A stretch of DNA of 38,310 bases, taken from Candidatus Nealsoniibacteriota bacterium. GTDB lineage: Bacteria; Patescibacteriota; Minisyncoccia; Minisyncoccales; RBG-13-42-11. Below the pieces are notes generated by a model, which was given only the letters and a program-made list of their open reading frames with translations, ran no database searches and had not been told where the DNA came from. Of this stretch, positions 1 through 7,536 are shown one piece after another. The stretch is taken from the NCBI GenBank assembly GCA_019923655.1, contig JAHXGL010000004.1:1-38310 (forward strand), given 5' to 3'. Both the position numbers and the translations under genes were made by a program. Every line of letters begins with the position of its first letter. Position 1 is the stretch's first letter.

Positions 1-1849
1 CTCTTCTTCTTCTGACAACTTTAACATAAGCGCATCCCTGATCTTTAATATCTTGCAGAACTCTAAAGCCAATGCCTCTAACCCTAATAAGGTCGTCTAA
101 TGAATCAAAGGGGCGATTATCTATTATTCTTTGAGCCCTAACTTTTCCAATTCCTTTCAAAAAATCTAAATGTTCAAACGAGGCAGTATTAATATTAACT
201 CTCCTTCCATCTGCGCAAGGATTATAGACTGTCTCGTCTTTTTTCAGCGGTATTTCTTCTATCACAGGGCTTTGGTTCTGCTTTCCAGGGGTTGGAGGCT
301 GAAGCTCAAAATCATTTTGATTATTGCCTGTGTCTTGGTAAGCTTGATTGTTTTCGTCCCATTTTCTTCCCATGCTTTCTCCAGAAACAGGATTTTCAGC
401 CGGAGCGGTTTCAAAATGTTGCGGCTTGCCCCAGCCAATTTTGTCAACTATTTCTTGATTTGGATTTCTTAAAACCAAGGAATTGTTTTCTGTTAAGGTT
501 AAACCAGGCAAAACAATATCAGGGGTTTGAGAAGTATCAGCGGTTTCAAGAGTTCTGGCAATCAGAAAATGGCTTTTGGGTTGAATTGTCTTTCCTTCAA
601 ATTCGGCTGAAGGGACAAGAGAATGCCAGAAACGTCCGGTTTCTGTTTTTCTTTGAATATACCAGCCAGTTAGATTAATTTCCTCATCATTGGGATTGTA
701 AAGTTCAATAAACCTTTGTTCGATCGGTAAAATTTGAATTTCTGAAATTAGAATTTTTGGCGCTGGCGCTGGCGCTGGCGCTGGCGCTGGCGCTGGCGCT
801 GGCGCGCCGCCTCCTCCTCTGCCAACAAAAACAGGAGTTTTAATAACATAAGCGCATCCCTGATCTTTAATATCTTGCAGAACTCTAAAGCCAATGCCTC
901 TAACCCTAATAAGGTCGTCTAATGAATCAAAGGGGCGATTATCTATTATTCTTTGAGCCCTAACTTTTCCAATTCCTTTCAAAAAATCTAAATGTTCAAA
1001 CGAGGCAGTATTAATATTAACTCTCCTTCCATCTACGCAGGGATTATAGGCTATCTTGTCTTCATCTTTTTTATCTTTATCTTCTTCTTCCTTTTCTTCT
1101 TCTTTATCTTCTTCTTCAGCTAATTCTTCGTCTGCATCTTCTTCAATTTCCTTTTGTTCGTCAAGTTCTTGCTCTTTAATTTCCTTGTCTTTAATAAACT
1201 CCTGCCTTACTTTCACAATCTCATCTACTCTTTGGCTAAGAGAATCAATTCTTTCAGCAATATCATCTAACATTTCCTGAATTTCAGCCAAAGACATTCT
1301 TGGCTGTGGTTCTTGTTCTTGCTCTATTGCCATGTTTGGCTCTGGCATATCCGTTGTTCCTGGCTCCTGTTCTGTTATTTCTGCCTCTTCTATTTCTTCT
1401 GCTTGTTCTACTTCTAGAATCGCATTTGATTCAAAGGGATTGATTGCTTGAATCCCGTCCCAGACCCTTTGAAATATCCTGTTAAAAAATTTTTCTATTC
1501 TCCCAGAAATATTTTCTGCCAATTTTCTTATGCTTTCCCACACACCAGGAGTTTTTTCTAAAGGATGCTCTATTTGCGAGTGTTCGCTATTTTGTTCTGC
1601 ATTTATTTCAGGAACAGGAATGGGTTTGTGCCAATTTTTTCCAAATTCATATTGTTTTACTTCTGTTTCAATAAATTCTCTGTTTCCCGGCAAAGACAAT
1701 ATTTTTTGCATTTGAGAATAAGTAATGTCTTGAGATAAATCAAAGAATTGCAATGCCCTATATTCTAAAGATTTCTGCTCTACCAGTGCATCAGATGGCC
1801 CTAAAAATACAACAATTATTAAAGCAAAAATAATTATTTTTTTAAGCAT
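1..1849 (-). CDS. Secreted protein with two ComEA-like helix-hairpin-helix modules flanking a lamin-tail (LTD) domain; C-terminus runs off the window
   Basis: Manual translation of the minus strand from ATG at 1849 is open to position 1 (not in the ORF track because it has no stop in the window): MLKKIIIFALIIVVFLGPSDA signal; Glu/Lys-rich coil; VNINTASFEHLDFLKGIGKVRAQRIIDNRPFDSLDDLIRVRGIGFRVLQDIK twice; APAPAP linker; ISEIQILPIEQRFIELYNPNDEEINLTGWYIQ (LTD). Confidence 0.85.
   Translation of the reverse strand, partial: MLKKIIIFALIIVVFLGPSDALVEQKSLEYRALQFFDLSQDITYSQMQKILSLPGNREFIETEVKQYEFGKNWHKPIPVPEINAEQNSEHSQIEHPLEKTPGVWESIRKLAENISGRIEKFFNRIFQRVWDGIQAINPFESNAILEVEQAEEIEEAEITEQEPGTTDMPEPNMAIEQEQEPQPRMSLAEIQEMLDDIAERIDSLSQRVDEIVKVRQEFIKDKEIKEQELDEQKEIEEDADEELAEEEDKEEEKEEEDKDKKDEDKIAYNPCVDGRRVNINTASFEHLDFLKGIGKVRAQRIIDNRPFDSLDDLIRVRGIGFRVLQDIKDQGCAYVIKTPVFVGRGGGGAPAPAPAPAPAPAPAPKILISEIQILPIEQRFIELYNPNDEEINLTGWYIQRKTETGRFWHSLVPSAEFEGKTIQPKSHFLIARTLETADTSQTPDIVLPGLTLTENNSLVLRNPNQEIVDKIGWGKPQHFETAPAENPVSGESMGRKWDENNQAYQDTGNNQNDFELQPPTPGKQNQSPVIEEIPLKKDETVYNPCADGRRVNINTASFEHLDFLKGIGKVRAQRIIDNRPFDSLDDLIRVRGIGFRVLQDIKDQGCAYVKVVRRRR
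23..240. repeat. Direct repeat copy A (encodes the C-terminal HhH module)
   Basis: Near-identical to 845..1062 at an offset of 822 bp; only a few substitutions, all near the end (e.g. ctgcgcaagg vs ctacgcaggg). Confidence 0.95.
759..806. repeat. (GGCGCT)n hexanucleotide microsatellite encoding an Ala-Pro linker
   Basis: ggcgctggcgctggcgct... about 7-8 uninterrupted units, GC-rich in an AT-rich context. Confidence 0.95.
845..1062. repeat. Direct repeat copy B (encodes the internal HhH module)
   Basis: See copy A at 23..240. Confidence 0.95.
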
Positions 1850-1880
1850 AGATACTTTATTTTAATTCATTATCCAAATA

Positions 1881-1987
1881 TGAACTACCACTAGGCTAAA
1901 GACCTATTGGCTTCTCGGGTCGTAAGACCTGCTATTGCAGTATCCTCGCTAAAGGGCAGAACCTGCCCTAATTTTAAGATATTTTTT
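1881..1987 (-). mobile_element. Detached tnpB 3' end / right-end relic
   Basis: Nearly identical to 16217..16233 + 16282..16370 of the intact element. Minus frame encodes ILKLGQVLPFSEDTAIAGLTTREANRSLA*, matching the C-terminus of the tnpB at 16272..17408. Confidence 0.85.
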
Positions 1988-2014
1988 TATATATATTTTT
2001 CTTCTTTAATAGCT

Positions 2015-2539
2015 CTATTCTGTCTGAATCAGAGCGCGCAGATGTTTTAAGCCGCGATGAATCATTACTCTTACTGTTGTTTCTGGTTTATTTAATATTT
2101 TAGCTATTTCTGAAACAGACAAATCATCTAAATAATGCCAAATAATGACATCTTGATAGTCCTGCTTTAATCTTAATAGTCCTTTTCTGATTTGCTCAAT
2201 ATCTGAATCAATAGCTGCTTTTTCTTCTAATCCTATGCCGGGGTCAACAATTTCCATATTTTCAATTGAAACAGTCTGTTTTTTCTGTTTCTCCCGATAA
2301 TGATCAATCACTAAATTGCGGGCAATTTGGTATAAAAAAGCGGAAATGTTTTTAATTTTGTTCTGGGGCATAGGACAAGGATTGTAAGCTTTTTTGAATG
2401 CTTGCCATCCTCGCAAAAAAACCTCTGAAGTTATGTCCTGGGCAATTTCTTGAGAATTCACCTTCAAATAAACAAAACGATATATCTTGTTAATATGTTG
2501 GTCAAAAATTCTGCTAAATTTTTTTTTAAAATCAGGCAT
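2015..2539 (-). CDS. RNA polymerase sigma-70 family (ECF-like) sigma factor
   Basis: FDQHINKIYRFVYLKV..QEIAQDITSEVFLRGWQAF (region 2) and YQDVIIWHYLDDLSVSEIAKILNKPETTVRVMIHRGLKHLR (region 4 HTH). Confidence 0.9.
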   Translation of the reverse strand: MPDFKKKFSRIFDQHINKIYRFVYLKVNSQEIAQDITSEVFLRGWQAFKKAYNPCPMPQNKIKNISAFLYQIARNLVIDHYREKQKKQTVSIENMEIVDPGIGLEEKAAIDSDIEQIRKGLLRLKQDYQDVIIWHYLDDLSVSEIAKILNKPETTVRVMIHRGLKHLRALIQTE

Positions 2540-2552
2540 AATTGCGTATACA

Positions 2553-2577
2553 TGCTGTCGGGGTCAAACCCCGACAG
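2553..2577. repeat. Perfect hairpin CTGTCGGGG-TCAAA-CCCCGACAG with a GGGGTCxxACCCC core
   Basis: Read directly from sequence; core shared with sites near 25363, 32152 and 32473. Confidence 0.8.
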
Positions 2578-2637
2578 CCACCGATAGCCAATTGCGGTTT
2601 AAGAGATAGGACATTTTACCTTTTTTAGCCGAGAAAG

Positions 2638-2919
2638 CTCCGTTGATTTTAGTCGTGGAGATGAATCGGCTTGATTTCTTTAAGTGTTTTGATAAAATAA
2701 ATATAGGTAGACTTTCAAAGCGGTTATACCGACTGGAATTTCTCGCAACATCAATTCTCTGTTGCGTGTAAAGTCGCAAGAGTATTTCTAACAGGGCTGG
2801 GCAAAGTTCAGTGCGTGCTCTCATTGGAGATGTCTAAGGCTGAACATTATCCCTTCGCTGAGAATACAACCTTATTCGTTGAAGCGAGAATCTTCTGACT
2901 TTAGTCATGGAGAGTGTCA
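2638..2919 (+). mobile_element. Decayed IS200/IS605-type tnpB-like remnant(s) with two right-end-like hairpins
   Basis: GATTTTAGTCGTGGAGATG (about 2645) and GACTTTAGTCATGGAGAGTGTCA (about 2897) are similar, each within a hairpin. The preceding + frame reads ARVFLTGLGKVQCVLSLEMSKAEHYPFAENTTLFVEARIF*, resembling a tnpB C-terminal tail. Confidence 0.45.
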
Positions 2920-3332
2920 ATTTCCTTTAATGCCTGTAAAATCTTTTTTTGCCTCTTTGATATCACGCGCGGCAATGTCTCTTGATGGTTTTTCCCGGAA
3001 ACAGAAAAACCCCTTTCAAGGGTTCCACTCTTTTTTTGCAGCTCGGAATTCTTTAATTCTTGTTTTAGTTTAGAATATTCCTGTTGAACATATAAAACAT
3101 CGTAAGGATTAACCCAGTTTTGAATTTTAGCCACCTCAAAAAAACTATTAAGAACCTCAAAGTCTTTTTCGTTTTCAGGGGCAAGCTTGGGATTGCTCCT
3201 TATCAAAACCACTAAAATATCATCGGCTAATTCCCGCATTTTATACCTTAAAGGTTCTTTTTTCGGAAAAAACAAGGTTAGCCGATAAAGATTAGTTGTA
3301 AGCTGGATTGAAAATTCTTTATTCACCAACAT
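2901..3332 (-). CDS. Hypothetical protein with an apparently truncated C-terminal helix-turn-helix
   Basis: MLVNKEFSIQLTTNLYRLTLFFPKKEPLRYKMRELADDIL...SKRQKKILQALKEIDTLHD*. SKRQKKILQALKE looks like helix 1 of a DeoR/HTH-type domain that then stops inside the tnpB-like relic. Confidence 0.65.
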   Translation of the reverse strand: MLVNKEFSIQLTTNLYRLTLFFPKKEPLRYKMRELADDILVVLIRSNPKLAPENEKDFEVLNSFFEVAKIQNWVNPYDVLYVQQEYSKLKQELKNSELQKKSGTLERGFSVSGKNHQETLPRVISKRQKKILQALKEIDTLHD

Positions 3333-3566
3333 ATTCTAAAAAATAAAATTGTGAAAATATATTATAGCATAACTAAAAACTCTGTCAAATTTTCTGTCAA
3401 TTTTCAGATTCCAAAGATATTATTTAATATAGCAAAATTAAAAAACAGGTCAAGGGGGCAATTATACCAAAGGTTTTTTTGTTTTGTAAGCGCAATACCA
3501 GCCCGTAAAAATTTTTTAAAGCTCATTCCTTTGGATGATACGATAACTATGATATAATTAAAAAAG

Positions 3567-3640
3567 CGGGGTGTGGTGTAATGGCAGCATAAGCGCTTTG
3601 GGAGCGTTTGGCCCGAGTTCGAATCTCGGCACCCCGACCA
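3567..3640 (+). tRNA. tRNA-Pro (TGG), CCA encoded
   Basis: CGGGGTG...CACCCCG acceptor, GCGCTTTGGGAGCG anticodon arm, CCGAGTTCGAATCTCGG T-arm, ACCA end. Confidence 0.93.
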
Positions 3641-3666
3641 ATCTCATAGAGATCAAAGAATACTGT

Positions 3667-3740
3667 GCGGGTGTCGTATAGTGGTAATACCCCAGTTTTC
3701 CAAACTGGCGCCAGGGGTTCGATTCCCCTCACCCGCTCCA
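3667..3740 (+). tRNA. tRNA-Gly (TCC), CCA encoded
   Basis: GCGGGTG...CACCCGC acceptor, CCAGTTTTCCAAACTGG anticodon arm, AGGGGTTCGATTCCCCT T-arm, TCCA end. Confidence 0.93.
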
Positions 3741-3831
3741 GAATCAAACTTTCGGATTTTATCATATAAATGCTTGTAATAAAATTAATCATAATCTAAG
3801 ATCGTAGTTTATTTTTCCACTCTCCTATTTT

Positions 3832-3968
3832 TAGATGATAAATTTGAACAAATGTTAAGAGCTAAAACCATATTTAACAGTCCTAAATTTATTTCTTTAC
3901 AAATTAATCACTACGAGGGGGGAAAGTTAATTAATATAGATGATGAAGTTATTAAAAATTTCAGCTAA
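3832..3968 (+). pseudogene. Possible C-terminal gene fragment
   Basis: Open + frame DDKFEQMLRAKTIFNSPKFISLQINHYEGGKLINIDDEVIKNFS* with protein-like composition but no good upstream start. Confidence 0.3.
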
Positions 3969-3971
3969 TTT

Positions 3972-5696
3972 TTAAATAGTATTACCACGTCCCAATATTT
4001 CTGACTCGACTGCTACACGTTTTTTATCAAACTTGCGGAAAAGTGGCCCCATTTTTTGGGGAAATTTTATTTCTTCACGGGGTAGTTTAAATTTCCAATT
4101 ATTTACTCCCTTTATTAAGGGTGTACTACGAGGATATCCAAGTAATGTGTTTAGAGATTCTGCACTATCTGGCATAAAGGGATAAAGAAGAATTCTTAGT
4201 GCATCAATAATAGCAATGTTGTTCTGGATTACGGCTTTAATTTTTTCTTTATTTTGAGCATTAATTTCCCAGATTTTATATTTATCTACATATTGATTTC
4301 CAAAAGAAACCAAATCTATAATTTTTTTCAGTGCTTCCTTAAATCTTCCTTGCTCTAGACAAGAAGATGAATCTCGAAAAGTTCCCTCAATGTTTTTAAT
4401 AACCTCTTTATCGAAAGCACTTTTGGTAAATCTTAAGTTAAAACCAAAGCTCTTAACGGTAAATGTAATTACGCGATGGATAAAATTGCCAATAGTAGCT
4501 ACCAATATATTATTATTAGTTTCGATAAAATCATTCCATCGAAAATCTAACTCTTTTTGTTCCGGCATATTAAATGCTAAATAAAATCTGATGCTATCTA
4601 CCGGATAATTTTCTAATAAATGTTGAGTATTTATGTACCAGTGACGACTTTTGCTCATTTTTCTTCCTTCTAGCAACAAAAATTTATTAACAAAAACATT
4701 TTTGGGCAAATTAATTTTTTTATCATAGGCGATTAATTGAGCTGGCCAGTTAATAGTATGGAAAACTAAATTATCCTGACCAACAAAATAAAAAGTTTCG
4801 CCATCTGGGCTATAAAAAAATTCTTTCCAATAATCTGGGAGTTTTATACGCTGGGAATATTCAATTGCCGCAGAAAGATATCCGATTACAGCCTCAAACC
4901 AAACATAAAATACTTTATTTTTAATATTTTCTATTTTTTGGTCTCTTGAAATATATTTAGTTGGCAAAGGAACCCCATAGTCCATGTCTCGAGTAATCGC
5001 TCTTTCCGTCAGTCCCTCTTTAATCCATCCTAAGGCTTCTTTTTTTACCCACTCTCGCATCTCTTTTCTAGAAATTAACCATTTTTCAATAGGTTTTTGA
5101 AGCTTCTCAAGGTCAAAAAAATAATTCTCAGTAGGTTTTATTGTTAAACTACTTTTATCAATTTTAGAAATTGGATTAATAAGTTCTAGGGGCTCAAGTA
5201 CTCTTCCACAAGCTTCACACTGGTCCCCGCGTGCCTCTTCCGAGTAACAATAAGGACACCCTCCTTTAATGTATCTATCTTGAAGAAATTTTTGTGATTT
5301 TTCTGAATAAAGTTGTTTCGTCTTAAGAATTTTAATATAACCCCCTTTCATTAGTCGTAAAAACATATCCTGAACGGTTTTTTTATGAATATTGGTATGG
5401 GTTGAGGTATAGATAGTATATTCTATTCGGAATTTCTTTAAATACTCTTGATTAAGCTTATGGAATTTCATAGCAATCGCTTCGGGTTTAACCCTTTCTT
5501 GAGAGGCTCGAATAGTAATGGGTGTACCATGAAAATCAGAACCAGAAACCATTAATACCTCGTTTCCAGAAAGTTTGTGAAAACGAGCAAAGATATCTGG
5601 AGGTAAATAAGCTCCAGCAAGATTACCGATATGAAATAAATCATTTACATACGGCCAAGCAACACCAATAAAGATTTTTCTTCTTGGATTTAACAT
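3972..5696 (-). CDS. metG: Methionyl-tRNA synthetase
   Basis: FIGVAWPYVNDLFHIGNLAGAYLPPDIFARF (HIGH-like), zinc knuckle CPYCYSEEARGDQCEACG, KMSKS motif. Start at MLNPRRK preferred over the 5831 ORF start. Confidence 0.93.
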   Translation of the reverse strand: MLNPRRKIFIGVAWPYVNDLFHIGNLAGAYLPPDIFARFHKLSGNEVLMVSGSDFHGTPITIRASQERVKPEAIAMKFHKLNQEYLKKFRIEYTIYTSTHTNIHKKTVQDMFLRLMKGGYIKILKTKQLYSEKSQKFLQDRYIKGGCPYCYSEEARGDQCEACGRVLEPLELINPISKIDKSSLTIKPTENYFFDLEKLQKPIEKWLISRKEMREWVKKEALGWIKEGLTERAITRDMDYGVPLPTKYISRDQKIENIKNKVFYVWFEAVIGYLSAAIEYSQRIKLPDYWKEFFYSPDGETFYFVGQDNLVFHTINWPAQLIAYDKKINLPKNVFVNKFLLLEGRKMSKSRHWYINTQHLLENYPVDSIRFYLAFNMPEQKELDFRWNDFIETNNNILVATIGNFIHRVITFTVKSFGFNLRFTKSAFDKEVIKNIEGTFRDSSSCLEQGRFKEALKKIIDLVSFGNQYVDKYKIWEINAQNKEKIKAVIQNNIAIIDALRILLYPFMPDSAESLNTLLGYPRSTPLIKGVNNWKFKLPREEIKFPQKMGPLFRKFDKKRVAVESEILGRGNTI

Positions 5697-5843
5697 AAAT
5701 TTAATAAGATGATTAACAATAATTATGTCCCAGCCTCCCAAGGGCGGGGCTACTTTATCAAAACAAAAACTTTGGCAATTTTCAAGAATTTTTGATAAAA
5801 TAAGTTCGAGCGTGGTTGTAAATATACTCAATGCAAAACCCTG

Positions 5844-7373
5844 CTATTTTGCGTATTCAATTACTCTTGTTTCCCTGATAACATTAACTTTTATCTCTCC
5901 TGGATATCTTAATTCTTCCTGAATCTGATTGGCAATCGCTCTCGCTAAATTCCTGGCTTCTAAATCGTTAATCTCTTCCGGTTTAACAAAAACTCGGACT
6001 TCCCGACCGGCCTGCAATGCCCAAGACTTTTCTACTCCGGGAAATCTCAAGGCAATATTTTCCAGATCTTTTAATCTTTTCAAATAATTTTCCAGCGTGT
6101 CTTTTCTCGCCCCGGGCCGAGCTCCGGAAATTTGGTCAGCTGTCTGAATTAAAAGCGCTTCAATGGTCTCAGCCGGATATTCTTCATGATGAGATTTCAT
6201 CGCGGAAATTATTTCTTTTTCTATGCCGAACTTTTCTAGAATTTTAATTCCAATATCAACATGGGTTCCTTCTACCTGGTGATCAACCGCTTTGCCAATA
6301 TCGTGCATTAGCCCGGCTTTTTTGCAAACCAACGCATCAGCCCCCATCTCTGAAGCTAAAGCTGAAGCTAAATAAGCAACTTCAATTGAATGAGTTAAAA
6401 CATTTTGGCCATAACTTGTTCTAAATCTTAGCCGTCCCAATAACTGGATTAATTTAGGGTCAAAACCAATAATCCCAATATCAAAAACCGCGGCCTCTCC
6501 AGCCTCCTGGGTCTGCTTTATAACTTCGTTTTCCGCTGATTTAACTTGCTCCTCAATCCTGGCTGGCTGAATTCTTCCGTCTTTGATTAGCTTCTCTAAA
6601 GCAATTTTAGCGACCTGGCGCCGAATAGGACTGAAACAGGAAAGAATAACTGTTTCCGGGGTCTCGTCTATTATTATTTCAACGCCGGTTAATTTTTCTA
6701 AAGCCCTGATATTTCTTCCTTCTTTGCCAATAATTTTGCCCTTGATTTCGTCAGAAGGCAAAGCAACTGAACTGGTGCTTATTTCTTGCGTTTGACTTAA
6801 GCTGTACTTTTGAATAGCGGTTGCTAAAAATTTTTTAGCCTCTCTTTCGTATTTTTCCCAGCCCTCTCTCTCCATTTTCCTGATTCTTTCTAAAATTTCT
6901 TGCTGATATATTTTTTCTAAGTTCTGAACCAGTTCTTTTTTGGCTTCTTCCTTGGAAAGATTGGAAACCCTTTCCAGATTTTTCAAAGACTCCTCCCTTA
7001 ATTTTTCCAAGTCTTGTTCTTTTTTGCTAACCCTTTCTATTCTTTTTTGAAATTCTTTTTGGTCATCTTCAAAAACAGAAACTTTTTGATTTAAGAAATT
7101 TTCTCTTTTTAATAAAATCTGCTCGGTTTTAAATAATTCATAACGTCGGCCATCTGTTTCTTTTTTACCTACTGCCAAAATTCCTTCAGCTTTCTGCTGG
7201 GCATTGCTTATAATCGTTTCAGAATCTTGCTTTGCTTTTAAAACCTTTTTTTTAATCCTGGCCTCTACGGTGCCAGCTTGCTTTTGAGCAATTGATTGCC
7301 GGGCATAATAACCGAAAACTATTCCAAAAACCAAGACTATTATCCCTGCCATCAACAGAATAAACAAATCCAT
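5844..7373 (-). CDS. rny: Ribonuclease Y
   Basis: N-terminal TM, coiled coil, KH domain (IKGKIIGKEGRNIRALEKLTGVEIIIDETPE), HD domain (THSIEVAYLASALASEMG..AGLMHDIGKAVDHQVEGTHVDIG). Confidence 0.96.
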   Translation of the reverse strand: MDLFILLMAGIIVLVFGIVFGYYARQSIAQKQAGTVEARIKKKVLKAKQDSETIISNAQQKAEGILAVGKKETDGRRYELFKTEQILLKRENFLNQKVSVFEDDQKEFQKRIERVSKKEQDLEKLREESLKNLERVSNLSKEEAKKELVQNLEKIYQQEILERIRKMEREGWEKYEREAKKFLATAIQKYSLSQTQEISTSSVALPSDEIKGKIIGKEGRNIRALEKLTGVEIIIDETPETVILSCFSPIRRQVAKIALEKLIKDGRIQPARIEEQVKSAENEVIKQTQEAGEAAVFDIGIIGFDPKLIQLLGRLRFRTSYGQNVLTHSIEVAYLASALASEMGADALVCKKAGLMHDIGKAVDHQVEGTHVDIGIKILEKFGIEKEIISAMKSHHEEYPAETIEALLIQTADQISGARPGARKDTLENYLKRLKDLENIALRFPGVEKSWALQAGREVRVFVKPEEINDLEARNLARAIANQIQEELRYPGEIKVNVIRETRVIEYAK

Positions 7374-7462
7374 AATACAATTTTAGACTAGCAATTAACA
7401 TTATTAATAATTAACATTTATTTCTAGCGCCTGTTTCAGGATAGCAAAAGTTGTCAAAAATG

Positions 7463-7497
7463 TCAAAACCCTGGCTCCAAAGAGCTAGGGTTCTTTA
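7463..7497 (-). terminator. Hairpin terminator downstream of the 7537..9039 gene
   Basis: AACCCTAGCTC TTTG GAGCCAGGGTTTT on the minus strand. Confidence 0.55.
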
Positions 7498-7536
7498 ATA
7501 AACATCTTTTTCAAAAAACGAATTACATAAACTCAA

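Noticed and set aside
1056-1280. Ser-rich ORF MSSSFLSLSSSSFSSS...
   Set aside because: Antisense of the Glu/Lys-rich coil of the real minus-strand HhH/LTD gene.
2564-2824. 86-aa minus ORF MRARTELCPALLEILLRL...
   Set aside because: Antisense to the tnpB-like relic; no recognisable domain.
3547-3792. 81-aa minus ORF
   Set aside because: Covers both tRNA genes in antisense; typical spurious tRNA-derived ORF.
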